Positions 1 to 8,037 of a stretch of DNA of 25,270 bases are shown in pieces. The stretch is taken from assembly GCA_964633715.1 (NCBI GenBank), contig CAZWHQ010000052.1, positions 1 through 25,270 of the forward strand, in the 5' to 3' direction. The translations under genes were made by a program, and so were the position numbers. Position 1 is the stretch's first letter. Each line of letters starts with the position of its first letter. This DNA is from JAUWVG01 sp964633715. GTDB taxonomy: Bacteria > Acidobacteriota > Aminicenantia > Aminicenantales > Aminicenantaceae. The notes beneath the pieces were generated by a model that was not told the DNA's origin, did no database searches, and was given only the letters and a program-made list of their open reading frames with translations.

Positions 1-16
1 GTTAAACCCCAATTAA

Positions 17-613
17 TCAGTTCTTTTCGATGACGTTGTGTTTGAGAAGGGCGTCGATGATATCGAGGACTTCGGGGATGGCGGATTCTTCGATTTGTGC
101 CTTTTTGACAATGCTGGCCACGCTTAAGTAGGGCTCTGTTGGGAAGGGAAGATAGAAAAGAAATTGACCCTGGTTTTTGGTCAGAGTGATTTTATTCTCC
201 AAACGTGATCTCCCTTGCCCTATAAAGAAGTGGACCGAAGAAATATAATTGCTCTTGCTGAATGTTTTAAATATTGTTCCGGAATCTTTTTTTTCCCTTA
301 TTTTCCATTTTAATCTCTCTTGTTGAGCCTGATTGTCATAGAGTGTCTTGAGATCAACAGACAATGTTACTTTTTTCTTTTTTAGGGTGTAACGGAAATA
401 GGGCCGTTTTTTTTCAAAGACTTCTCTTTTTGAAACAATGTCCTGGGCGATGAGCCCTTCAAGAAAGTCTTGGGCGGTCGATATGTGCAGATTGAGCCGG
501 GATGCTGCTTCTGAAGCTGAAATATCTTTGTATATTACCAGAAGCTTGAAGAAGTCTTCTGCATATTCTTTAGCTAAAATGGCGCCTAACCGGGATGTTG
601 TTTTAAAATCCAT
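17..613 (-). CDS. Winged-helix DNA-binding regulator, 198 aa
   Basis: Probable cytoplasmic transcription regulator. Residues about 20-80 read as an ArsR/MarR-type winged helix-turn-helix: ISASEAASRLNLHISTAQDF gives the helix-turn-helix and the stretch ending RPYFRYTL the wing. Residues about 100-198 form a second, unrecognised domain ending in a short helical segment (PEVLDIIDALLKHNVIEK). There is no membrane segment. The start is ATG at 613, two bases after the stop of the upstream membrane-protein gene (616-618), with AGGA in the end of that gene as ribosome site, so translation is probably coupled and the two proteins probably work together. The last 97 residues align without gaps to a truncated copy at 13665-14080, about 45% identical by hand count. 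DNA target and ligand are unknown. The helix-turn-helix call is good; the exact family is not settled. Confidence 0.8.
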   Translation of the reverse strand: MDFKTTSRLGAILAKEYAEDFFKLLVIYKDISASEAASRLNLHISTAQDFLEGLIAQDIVSKREVFEKKRPYFRYTLKKKKVTLSVDLKTLYDNQAQQERLKWKIREKKDSGTIFKTFSKSNYISSVHFFIGQGRSRLENKITLTKNQGQFLFYLPFPTEPYLSVASIVKKAQIEESAIPEVLDIIDALLKHNVIEKN

Positions 614-615
614 TT

Positions 616-1139
616 CTAAATCCTATTCAGTCTGTTTATGATTTCACGGCTCTGGTTTTTCTGGTAGAGTTCCAAAAATTCTATAAATAGATTCCCAAGG
701 GAAGAACAGAGTTGGTCGAAGGTGAATTCTTCCTTGTATTTCTGATAGTCCTTTTTGGCGATAGTGACCGTAACATTTCCACTGAAATCAAAGGTGACAT
801 AGGTGTCTTTTTGCTGGAAAGCACAAATATCTCTCCGACAAAGAGAAATCCTGCGAAAACTCCGAAGACAAACCTTGTCGTTGAATTATGAGTCAGTGGG
901 GGAAAAAAGGTCAGGACAATAAAGATATAGAAAAGCATAGGGATTATATGCCCCCAGTTCTTTGTTCTGAGAAAGCTGAAAAAATGGGCCAGGGCTGCCA
1001 GGAATGGCATAACACACAGAACATAGTAAAATGCCTCCTTTCCGAAGAAAACCCAGGTGTTTATCAAGACAACGACAATCAACAGAGTGAAAAGGATGTA
1101 TCCCCAACTGTTGGTTTTTAATTTTGAAGGTTTATCCAT
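616..1139 (-). pseudogene. Four-helix membrane protein with apparent -1 frameshift
   Basis: Start is ATG at 1139, behind AAGGAGG and 50 bp below a good promoter; the same frame is open further upstream but that stretch contains the promoter. Four hydrophobic helices lie at residues about 12-32, 39-57, 64-81 and 88-106. In the annotated frame the protein then becomes Arg/Pro/Ser-rich and ends at 681 (152 aa). A shift of -1 at the A5 run of the gene (T5 at 808-812 on the plus strand) gives instead a sensible soluble tail (DTYVTFDFSGNVTVTIAKKD and onward) ending at 616-618, two bases before the regulator start; total 174 aa. The tail frame has no start codon of its own. This is either a one-base deletion (real or a sequencing error) or programmed slippage at C-AAA-AAG. 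No family recognised. The placement suggests a membrane partner of the winged-helix regulator. Confidence 0.65.
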
Positions 1140-1191
1140 TCGACCTCCTTGCTGATCAAGATATATTATAATTAAACTACAAATAAAATAG

Positions 1192-1220
1192 AGTATAAAT
1201 AAAATAGAATTAAGTGTCAA
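1192..1220 (-). promoter_or_regulatory. Sigma70-like promoter for the membrane protein/regulator pair
   Basis: On the minus strand TTGACA (1220-1215), a 17-bp AT-rich spacer, and TATACT (1197-1192). Transcription would start near 1185, leaving a leader of about 45 nt before the ATG at 1139. The match is 11 of 12 to consensus with ideal spacing. Confidence 0.7.
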
Positions 1221-1514
1221 GTGGAAAGAAGAAATAAGGTTGTCCAGATGAGGATGTGTATGTTCTTGCGCATTTTTATCTAAAAATCTTCTATCTGACA
1301 GCCATAATAGCACCTTGTCATTTTTTCGCTTTTATGTTCCAAACTCATCATAGTGATTTGTAGAGAAAGTTCAAAATAAATTGAACTAAAAATCATTTAT
1401 AAACGTATAAACCAAAGAGAGGGGACGAGGAGTTCCATCAAACAAAAAATTATCAGGGAAACAATTTGCACCAGAGAAAATGAATATCCTGTATATCCAG
1501 ATAAATCTGTCTAT

Positions 1515-1543
1515 TTGATAAAATGTCCAAAGAAAATTATAAT
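1515..1543 (+). promoter_or_regulatory. Sigma70-like promoter for the MacA/MacB-like operon
   Basis: TTGATA (1515-1520), 17-bp spacer, TATAAT (1538-1543). Transcription would start near 1550, about 38 nt before the MacA-like ATG. A GAGGG ribosome site lies about 8 nt before that ATG. Confidence 0.7.
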
Positions 1544-1587
1544 GAGTTTTCTTATCTGTCCTCCTAGATTCCAACGAGGGAAACCTT

Positions 1588-2850
1588 ATGAATAATAAAA
1601 CAACTGATATAAGATCTAAAAATCGAGGGAAAAAAAGAAAGAAGAGGTGGCTGATATTTTTCAGTATTGCCCTATTGATTATCGTGATCATTGTAGTGAA
1701 TCAATTCAGGCCAGCCAATCCAGACGATATAAAAGGCAGTACAGTAAGGGTCGAGTATGGGGGAGTATTGGACAGGCTCACAGAGACGGGGACAATTGAG
1801 CTTGTTCGTTCTGTCGATGTCAAATCGAAAATCTCGGGAAAGATAATAGAAATTTTTGTCAAAGAAGGACAAGAAGTAAAAGCGAATCAGCTGCTGGCCA
1901 TCGTTGAACCCGATCCCAATCAGGCTTTGATGCTTTACGGCAAACGTGCTGCTGTCGATCGTGCAGAAATCGAGTACTTAGAAAAAGAGAAGGAATTGAA
2001 ACGCACGCTGGCTCTGTTCGAGAAGAATCTCATTTCCCGCCAGGAACTCGAGAAAATCCAAAATTTGTTTCGCCTGTCATCTAACGCCTTTAAACAGGCT
2101 GAGCTCGAACAAGAAATCCTGGAAAAGGAAATGGCCGCAGCGTCTACCGGATCTGTCGAAAACGCCAACAGTAACGAAACGACCCAATTGGATGACTACC
2201 GCATTGTTGCACCAATTTCAGGTATTGTCATTGGGCGTGAGGCGGAAGTCGGTGAGATAGTGGTGACAGGAATTTCCTCCTACATGGTGGGAACCACAGT
2301 TTTCCAAATCGGGGATCCGAGCGAAATGATCGTTAAATCCTCGATCAGCGAGATCGATCTTGGCCGGCTCGAGATAGGCCAGGAGGTTAGAATTGTCTCC
2401 GACAGTTATCCGGATGAGGCCTACCTAGGAAAAGTAAAAAATATCGCACCAGTTGGAATAATCAAACAAGGTTCCAGCATTGTAACATTCGATGTTGAGA
2501 TTGAAATCCTCGATCCCGATGTCCGTTTGAGGCAGGGCATGTCCTGTGACATCGACATCATTTTTGACACACGAGAAAATGTCCTTGTACTCCCTGTTGA
2601 AGCCGTCCATGAGGTGATGGTCAAAGATGCCGAAGGGGAGGACACTTCAGCCGTCGATTATTTAGTTGCCTATAAGTGGAGCGAAAATGAGTACCAGGAA
2701 GTCCGAGTCGAGATTGGGCTGGAAAGCACCAATCGGGTAGAGATCCTCTCAGGTCTCGTTTTAGATGATGAGGTTTCCCTGGAAGCCAGTGTAAAATTTA
2801 AGGAGTTCCGGGAGGAAGAAGAAAAAGCAAAAGAGGAAAATAAAGAATAA
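1588..2850 (+). CDS. MacA-like periplasmic adaptor (membrane fusion protein)
   Basis: Periplasmic adaptor of an ABC-type tripartite exporter, 420 aa. A lysine/arginine-rich cytoplasmic tail (residues 10-20) precedes one membrane anchor (about 21-38). A split lipoyl/barrel-sandwich domain follows: first half about 72-110 (VDVKSKISGKIIEIFVKEGQ), second half about 205-245 (YRIVAPISGIVIGREAEVGE). Between them lies a Glu/Lys/Leu-rich alpha-helical hairpin (about 120-190) that would reach towards an outer-membrane factor. A beta-barrel domain and membrane-proximal domain follow (ILDPDVRLRQGMSCDIDIIF, then VLVLPVEAV), and the C-terminus is a charged tail. It sits 26 bp before a MacB-like permease in one operon. 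The family (HlyD_D23/RND_mfp, MacA branch) is clear; the substrate is unknown. Confidence 0.9.
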   Translation: MNNKTTDIRSKNRGKKRKKRWLIFFSIALLIIVIIVVNQFRPANPDDIKGSTVRVEYGGVLDRLTETGTIELVRSVDVKSKISGKIIEIFVKEGQEVKANQLLAIVEPDPNQALMLYGKRAAVDRAEIEYLEKEKELKRTLALFEKNLISRQELEKIQNLFRLSSNAFKQAELEQEILEKEMAAASTGSVENANSNETTQLDDYRIVAPISGIVIGREAEVGEIVVTGISSYMVGTTVFQIGDPSEMIVKSSISEIDLGRLEIGQEVRIVSDSYPDEAYLGKVKNIAPVGIIKQGSSIVTFDVEIEILDPDVRLRQGMSCDIDIIFDTRENVLVLPVEAVHEVMVKDAEGEDTSAVDYLVAYKWSENEYQEVRVEIGLESTNRVEILSGLVLDDEVSLEASVKFKEFREEEEKAKEENKE

Positions 2851-2876
2851 CAACAAGAAAAAAAGGAAAAAAAGGA

Positions 2877-4103
2877 ATGCTGCTGTTTGAAACCATTATA
2901 GTCGCTTTGACACAACTAAGAGCTAACAAGATGCGTTCATTCCTGACAATTTTGGGAATCATGATTGGAATAGGTTCGGTCATGGGAGTGACTTCGATCG
3001 GAGAGGGATTAAGAAAAAGCATTGTTTCCGAATTTGAGCGCGTCGGAGGGAGCAGTCTGATTGTTGTTCAACCTCCCCGCACGATGATTCGCGTAAACAA
3101 CCGATGGGTACGACGGTCATGGCAAGAATATCTTGAGGTCGTGGACATCCGGAGATTATCGGAAGAATGCGAAAGTGTCCGCTCCGTAATCCCTTTGAAT
3201 GCCGGCAGTGCGCAGCTAAAATATCAGAAAGCCAACACATCAGGGCAGTTTTGGGGGATCAATGCTGATTTTTCTGAGGCTTTCGGGTGGGCTGTAGAGA
3301 AGGGGCGTTTTATCGGATACAGTGATTTGATAAAATGGAGGAAAACAGCGGTTATAGGCGTCAAAATCAAGGAAGATCTCTTCGGCTCAAAATCTGCTGT
3401 CGGGAAGCAAATAAAAATAAACGGTCAGCGCTTCGAGATCATCGGCGTTATGGAAGAAAAAAGGATGTTCGACGATGATTGGGGTTATCGAGTTCTTTTG
3501 CCTTATACGACTGTGTCCAAACGTCTGACAGGGAGCGATTATTTGGATTTAATGTTTGTCTATACAGAGGGAACAAAGCACGCTGAAGAAGCAGCAGAAG
3601 AGATCCGTACTGTCTTGCGTCGGTATAAGGAGCACGGAGATGAATTTATTGTGGAGACTGCAGAAGGTCAAATTCAAGAAGTCAACAATGTTATCAATAT
3701 CATGAAGCTCGTCGTTGGGGGGATTGCTTTTATTTCTTTGCTTGTTGGCGGTATAGGTATAATGAATATTATGTTGGTGTCCGTGACCGAACGAACCCGG
3801 GAGATTGGAATCCGCAAAGCGGTGGGCGCCACAAGGCGGCACATCCTCACACAATTTCTGATTGAATCAGCCTTTCTTTGTCTGTTTGGAGGAATATTGG
3901 GAGTATTATTCGGCCTGATCCTGGGCTTTGGTCTTGCCACGCTTATCACTCAACTGGCTAATGAGCCCTTTCCCAGCGTGATATCGATTCAGGCTGTACT
4001 TACGGCTTGTATCTTCTCTGCACTTTGGGGAATGATATTCGGAGTTTTTCCTGCCAGAAAAGCGGCTAGGCTTCATCCTATAGAGGCCTTGAGATACGAG
4101 TAA
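2877..4103 (+). CDS. MacB-like ABC exporter permease (FtsX fold)
   Basis: Inner-membrane permease, 408 aa, of the MacB/FtsX type. The first helix is at about 21-41 within RANKMRSFLTILGIMIGIGS, the usual start of the MacB periplasmic core domain. A large periplasmic core follows (about 45-270), then three more helices (about 278-302, 331-354, 372-392). The segment TERTREIGIRKAVGATRRHI after helix 2 is the classic FtsX-family cytoplasmic loop contacting the ATPase. E. coli MacB is a fusion with an N-terminal ATPase; here no nucleotide-binding domain is fused and no ATPase gene lies beside it, so an ATPase must come from elsewhere. The ATG is preceded by AAGGAAAAAAAGGA. It shares an operon with the MacA-like gene. 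Lipoprotein, peptide or drug export are all possible. Confidence 0.9.
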   Translation: MLLFETIIVALTQLRANKMRSFLTILGIMIGIGSVMGVTSIGEGLRKSIVSEFERVGGSSLIVVQPPRTMIRVNNRWVRRSWQEYLEVVDIRRLSEECESVRSVIPLNAGSAQLKYQKANTSGQFWGINADFSEAFGWAVEKGRFIGYSDLIKWRKTAVIGVKIKEDLFGSKSAVGKQIKINGQRFEIIGVMEEKRMFDDDWGYRVLLPYTTVSKRLTGSDYLDLMFVYTEGTKHAEEAAEEIRTVLRRYKEHGDEFIVETAEGQIQEVNNVINIMKLVVGGIAFISLLVGGIGIMNIMLVSVTERTREIGIRKAVGATRRHILTQFLIESAFLCLFGGILGVLFGLILGFGLATLITQLANEPFPSVISIQAVLTACIFSALWGMIFGVFPARKAARLHPIEALRYE

Positions 4104-4138
4104 TAGAAAAGGGACATTAATTCTCGACTTGATGATGA

Positions 4139-4167
4139 TTGACACCTTTTTTTTCCTGTGATATAAA
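4139..4167 (+). promoter_or_regulatory. Sigma70-like promoter for the actin-like/PBP1A operon
   Basis: TTGACA (4139-4144), 17-bp spacer containing a T8 run, TATAAA (4162-4167). It lies in the 164-bp gap after the permease gene and would give a leader of about 95 nt before the ATG at 4268, which has GAGAGGGGG just upstream. Confidence 0.7.
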
Positions 4168-4267
4168 AAATACGCATCAGAGCAAGGTTCATCCGAAGCT
4201 GGAGGTTTGGAATTTTTATTGAAAAAGAATCTGGGGAATTTTCTCTTTATTAACATGAGAGGGGGAT

Positions 4268-5500
4268 ATGGGAATTAAAAATTATCTAAATCAAAAAGAA
4301 GGTTCTTCAATTCCTGGTGAAGATCATCTGAGTGAAAACGAAGGACAGAAAAATCTGGACCAACCAGTTCCAGAGAAAATAAAACAAGCATCACATGAGG
4401 AAAAAATAGAAACTGAAGCTAAGCCAGAACAAGAAAAAGAGACAGAGAAGCGGAAAGAAAAGATCCAGATACCTTCCGTAAAATCTCTCGAAACAAAAAA
4501 TAAGGAAATCATCGATGGTCCTCTTGGGTTAGACATCGGTACAACCGGAATTGTTCTTGCCTACAAAAAAAACACAGAAGTGCGCATCTCCCGTCACTTG
4601 AATGCGTTTTTCACACTGCCCTATTTACAACTGACCAAAGAAGCACTTGAAAAAGATGGAATCATGTTTTTTCAAAAAGATTCGTTGCTTTATGTACTCA
4701 GTCATCCAGCTGAGGACTTTGCCAATATTTTTGGTAGCAGAACGAGAAGGCCGATAGAAGGCGGGATACTGAATTCTAAAGAATATGAGAGTGAGAGTGT
4801 TATCAAAGCCATCGTGAACCAACTCGTTCCCAAAGCAAAAAAGCAAGGAGAAAAAATTTGTTTCAGCGTACCTGGAGAGCCTCTTGACAACCCAGAATCC
4901 TCTCTGACCTACCATCAATCCATCATCAATCGTCATCTCACTACGCTAGGATATTCTCCGGTCCCCATAAATGAAGGATTGTCTGTTGTTCTTTCAGAGC
5001 TGTCTGACAGCAATTTCACGGGATTGGGAATAAGTTTGGGAGGAGGAATGTGCAATGTCTGCTTCTCTTATCTTACCGTGCCCGTTGTCTTCTACAGTAT
5101 TCAAAAAGGGGGAGATTACATCGATTCAATGGTCAGCCAATCTGTGGGGGAATCATTGGCGAGCATAAGGGAAATCAAGGAAAAGAGACTCGATTTATCC
5201 ATATCTCCTAGGGATAGGATCGAAAACGGACTCCATATCTATTATGATGATCTCTTTACGACACTGGCAAAGAGTATTCAGCAGGTATTGGGAAAATCAG
5301 AAAATATACCCCGTTTGAACAAACCGGTTCCTGTTGTTCTTGGAGGAGGGACGGCTCTGCCCCGGGGAAGCAGGGAAAAATTCGAAAAAGCCTTGAAGGA
5401 CATTCGGCTGCCATTACAAATTTCTAAAATCATCCTGTCAAAAGATCCTCTCCATTCAACAGCAAAGGGTGCACTTATGATGGCTCTCCTAGACAACTGA
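4268..5500 (+). CDS. Actin-fold ATPase (MreB/DnaK-like superfamily) with charged N-terminal tail
   Basis: Cytoplasmic ATPase of the actin/Hsp70 superfamily, 410 aa. Visible nucleotide-site motifs: phosphate-1 LGLDIGTTG (about 86-94), connect-1-like NEGLSVVLSEL (235-245), phosphate-2 ISLGGGMCNV (255-264), GGDYIDSMV (281-289, like the GGxxxD segment of MreB and DnaK), and adenosine motif PVVLGGGTALPRG (355-367). The first 80 or so residues are a Glu/Lys-rich, probably disordered tail not normal for MreB. The fold assignment is strong; it matches neither FtsA, PilM, ParM nor MreB closely enough for me to name. The stop is 10 bp before a class A penicillin-binding protein and both share the promoter at 4139-4167. 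The inference is a filament or switch protein that organises that peptidoglycan synthase. The role could instead be chaperone-like. Confidence 0.8.
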   Translation: MGIKNYLNQKEGSSIPGEDHLSENEGQKNLDQPVPEKIKQASHEEKIETEAKPEQEKETEKRKEKIQIPSVKSLETKNKEIIDGPLGLDIGTTGIVLAYKKNTEVRISRHLNAFFTLPYLQLTKEALEKDGIMFFQKDSLLYVLSHPAEDFANIFGSRTRRPIEGGILNSKEYESESVIKAIVNQLVPKAKKQGEKICFSVPGEPLDNPESSLTYHQSIINRHLTTLGYSPVPINEGLSVVLSELSDSNFTGLGISLGGGMCNVCFSYLTVPVVFYSIQKGGDYIDSMVSQSVGESLASIREIKEKRLDLSISPRDRIENGLHIYYDDLFTTLAKSIQQVLGKSENIPRLNKPVPVVLGGGTALPRGSREKFEKALKDIRLPLQISKIILSKDPLHSTAKGALMMALLDN

Positions 5501-5510
5501 ATTCGTTTCC

Positions 5511-7691
5511 ATGGGCCCAAAGATTGTCATATATTCCTCAGATGATATCAGGGGACGTATACTTCTAAAGACTTTTTCCTTGAACGGCTATGCTCCTTTT
5601 TTGTTCACTCAACATTTTGAATCCCTGCAGCCCATTCAAGAGTTAGAGCCTGACATCATTATTTTTGATGCCAATAAATCCCATCCGAATGAACACAGCC
5701 TTTTTCGAGACCTCAGCTTATCTCTTCCCGATACAAGAATGGCCGTAATTGCTGATCCATCAAGTCGTAAGATTTTGAAAATTCCGGATAAATCTCAAAA
5801 AATATGTTTCTTTGAACAGTTGGATCCTGATCGCCTGCTGTCGTTTGTGAAAGAATGCCTCATCTTGGCTAAAAAATTCAGTTTAAAGAAATTTCTACTC
5901 AAACTTCGACGCAAAGTCATTTTCACCAGACGCCTTCTCTTTAAAGCCGTTCCTATCGCTATTGCCCTTTTTCTAGGAGCTGGCGGAGGATATGTGTTTT
6001 GGTGTCTGGCTGATCTTCCAGATATAAAAATACTGGAGGGATACGCTCCCTTTGAATCCTCAAAACTCTATTCAAGTGACAATGTTCTTCTTGCAGAGTT
6101 CTATGTGGAAAGACGTACTTTTATCTCTCCTGAGAAGATCCCCGATCAAGTCAAGAAGGCTTTCATTGCCGTCGAAGACACAAATTTCTATTCACACCCA
6201 GGGATAGATATTCTCCGGTTGATGAAGGCTCTTCTCATCAACATCAAGGAAGGCCGTTTTGTGCAGGGAGGAAGTACAATCACACAGCAGCTGGCCAAAA
6301 TGCTTTTCCTTAAACCCGAAAAAACCCTCACCAGGAAGATAAGGGAAATAGCGTTGGCTTTAAAAATCGAAAAAAGATACTCCAAGGAAGAAATCTTAGG
6401 CTTGTATCTGAATCAAATCTACTTTGGAACCAGGGCCTACGGGATAGAAGCAGCCTCCGAGGCCTACTTCGGCAAACCGGTTGAAAAAATCTCTCTTGCT
6501 GAAGCTGCACTGCTTGCGGCCTTGCCAAAAGCACCCTCCTATTATTCCCCATTCAGGAGTCCGGCCAAATCTCTGGGGAGAAGAAATTTTGTGCTTGAAA
6601 GAATGCTGAAGCAGAATTTTATAGATAAAAAACAATTTGAATCCGCTGTCTCTGAAGAGATTACAGATTCATACCATGGAACCCACTATCTGGCCCCTTA
6701 TTTTGTGGATTACAGCCGTTCCGTACTCTTTGACAAATATGGGGATAAGCTGTACACAAAGGGTTTTAAAATCTATACAACCTTAGATTATGAAGTTCAA
6801 AAAATTGCCGAAAAGGCGGTTGAAACGGGCATCGCAGAGCTTAAAAATCGCGGACTCACCGATGTGCAGATTGCACTCGTTGCTTTGGAGATACAGACTG
6901 GCAGAATATTAGCCATGGTTGGAGGGACTGATTTCTGGACCTCTCAATTCAATCGGGCTACTTTGGCAAAAAGACAGCCGGGTTCGGCGTTTAAACCGAT
7001 TGTCTATTTGACAGCATTGACCCAGGGCTACAAACCAAACGATATGATTATAGATGAGCAATTGACCCATTGGAGCGGCGGCAATCGTTGGACTCCCAGG
7101 AATTACAATGATGTCTATTTTGGAGGGGTGACGCTGGAAACAGCCATGGCACTCTCGTTGAACACGGCAACCGTAAACCTTGCCAAAAAAATAAAATTGA
7201 GGAATGTGATCAAAACAGCTCATGCTATCGGGATAGAAAGTCAAATCCATCCCTATTATCCTTCAGCTCTCGGAGCCTCAGAAGTGAGTCTTTTGGAGTT
7301 GACGAGTGCCTATGCAACACTCTCACATGGAGACAGAATCGAGTCCACGTGTTTAGATCAAATCATCGATAGAGAACAATCCGCGATTTTTGTTCCTCAA
7401 GTCAAAAAACAGACTGTTATCGGGAAAAATACTCTTACCAAAATGAAATCCATGCTGAGGTCCGTTATTCTTAATGGGACGGGGAAAAAAGCGAATGTGT
7501 TGAACAGACCTGTTTACGGAAAAACCGGAACCTCGAACGACTTTGCCGATGCTTGGTTCCTTGGCTATGATGATAAAATAGTTGCGGGAGTCTGGGTTGG
7601 AAGGGACAACCGCATTTCCATCGGGGACAAAGAAACCGGAAGTAGAGCAGCTTTACCCGTTTGGATTGAGTTTATGAAAAATATGAAATGA
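5511..7691 (+). CDS. Class A penicillin-binding protein (PBP1A type) with N-terminal receiver-like domain
   Basis: Bifunctional peptidoglycan synthase, 726 aa. Residues 1-120 are a cytoplasmic CheY/receiver-like fold: IVIYSSDD with the acid pair at 11-12, DIIIFDANK with the phospho-site-like D53, then AVIADPS near 80. The usual conserved Lys-Pro near 100 is replaced (ICFFEQLDP), so this is probably a pseudo-receiver. One membrane anchor spans about 146-166. The GT51 transglycosylase domain has VEDTNFYSHPGID (catalytic Glu 222), GGSTITQQLAK (253-263) and LYLNQIYFG (298-306). The transpeptidase domain has the nucleophile motif in PGSAFKP (Ser 492, Lys 495), SLN (549-551) and KTGTS (671-675), so both activities look intact. 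There is no clear ribosome site before ATG 5511; the 10-bp gap suggests coupling to the actin-like gene. The PBP assignment is certain; the receiver call rests on pattern only. Confidence 0.95.
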   Translation: MGPKIVIYSSDDIRGRILLKTFSLNGYAPFLFTQHFESLQPIQELEPDIIIFDANKSHPNEHSLFRDLSLSLPDTRMAVIADPSSRKILKIPDKSQKICFFEQLDPDRLLSFVKECLILAKKFSLKKFLLKLRRKVIFTRRLLFKAVPIAIALFLGAGGGYVFWCLADLPDIKILEGYAPFESSKLYSSDNVLLAEFYVERRTFISPEKIPDQVKKAFIAVEDTNFYSHPGIDILRLMKALLINIKEGRFVQGGSTITQQLAKMLFLKPEKTLTRKIREIALALKIEKRYSKEEILGLYLNQIYFGTRAYGIEAASEAYFGKPVEKISLAEAALLAALPKAPSYYSPFRSPAKSLGRRNFVLERMLKQNFIDKKQFESAVSEEITDSYHGTHYLAPYFVDYSRSVLFDKYGDKLYTKGFKIYTTLDYEVQKIAEKAVETGIAELKNRGLTDVQIALVALEIQTGRILAMVGGTDFWTSQFNRATLAKRQPGSAFKPIVYLTALTQGYKPNDMIIDEQLTHWSGGNRWTPRNYNDVYFGGVTLETAMALSLNTATVNLAKKIKLRNVIKTAHAIGIESQIHPYYPSALGASEVSLLELTSAYATLSHGDRIESTCLDQIIDREQSAIFVPQVKKQTVIGKNTLTKMKSMLRSVILNGTGKKANVLNRPVYGKTGTSNDFADAWFLGYDDKIVAGVWVGRDNRISIGDKETGSRAALPVWIEFMKNMK

Positions 7692-7738
7692 AATTTTTTA
7701 TCCAGAGTCTTTGAATATTTATCAAAGGGAAATCAGGA

Positions 7739-7999
7739 TTATTGCATTAGGGCGTAGGTTACGGCTAAAATCAGGGTCATGTTGATAAAAAAAATACTGG
7801 GATAAAAAAGTGGCCCCACTTTCCCTGTTTCTTCTTTAGTCATCTTTTTATACTCATGCATGTATTTAAAAAGATATAGCCTCAACCAGAAAATGCTAAT
7901 TTTAATTCCCCGTTTTCGTACTTCCTGGAGCATTTTTATGGCCAGAGTAATAAAAACACCTGCGGTAACAAGCAAACAAACTAAGATGACGTTTTCCAT
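7739..7999 (-). CDS. Small two-helix membrane protein, 86 aa
   Basis: Unrecognised small inner-membrane protein. A hydrophobic helix spans residues about 3-24, a basic middle segment follows (MLQEVRKRGIK, then YKKMTKEETGKVG), and a second helix sits at about 66-85. ATG 7999 has AGGAG about 8 nt upstream, so the gene is probably real. It lies 38 bp below the metallo-beta-lactamase-fold gene and may be read with it. It converges with the penicillin-binding protein gene 47 bp away. No motif suggests a function. Confidence 0.65.
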   Translation of the reverse strand: MENVILVCLLVTAGVFITLAIKMLQEVRKRGIKISIFWLRLYLFKYMHEYKKMTKEETGKVGPLFYPSIFFINMTLILAVTYALMQ

Positions 8000-8037
8000 T
8001 TTATTCTCCTAATCTAAGTACTTTTTTGAGTATTCGA

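Larger units (their letters stand above)
1140..1587. other. Divergent intergenic region, 448 bp
   Basis: AT-rich spacer between the minus-strand membrane protein/regulator pair and the plus-strand MacA-like gene. It holds one promoter in each direction (1192-1220 minus, 1515-1543 plus). Between them (about 1225-1510) I see no convincing gene, RNA or repeat; the open frames there are low-complexity and lack ribosome sites. Confidence 0.6.

Noticed and set aside
1140..1313. N-terminal extension of the membrane protein to 1313
   Set aside because: The extension contains the promoter at 1192-1220, while ATG 1139 has a strong ribosome site.
7709..7727. CTTTGA/TCAAAG hairpin as terminator between the convergent PBP and small membrane protein genes
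   Set aside because: Only a 6-bp A/T-rich stem and no proper T-tract; too weak to call.
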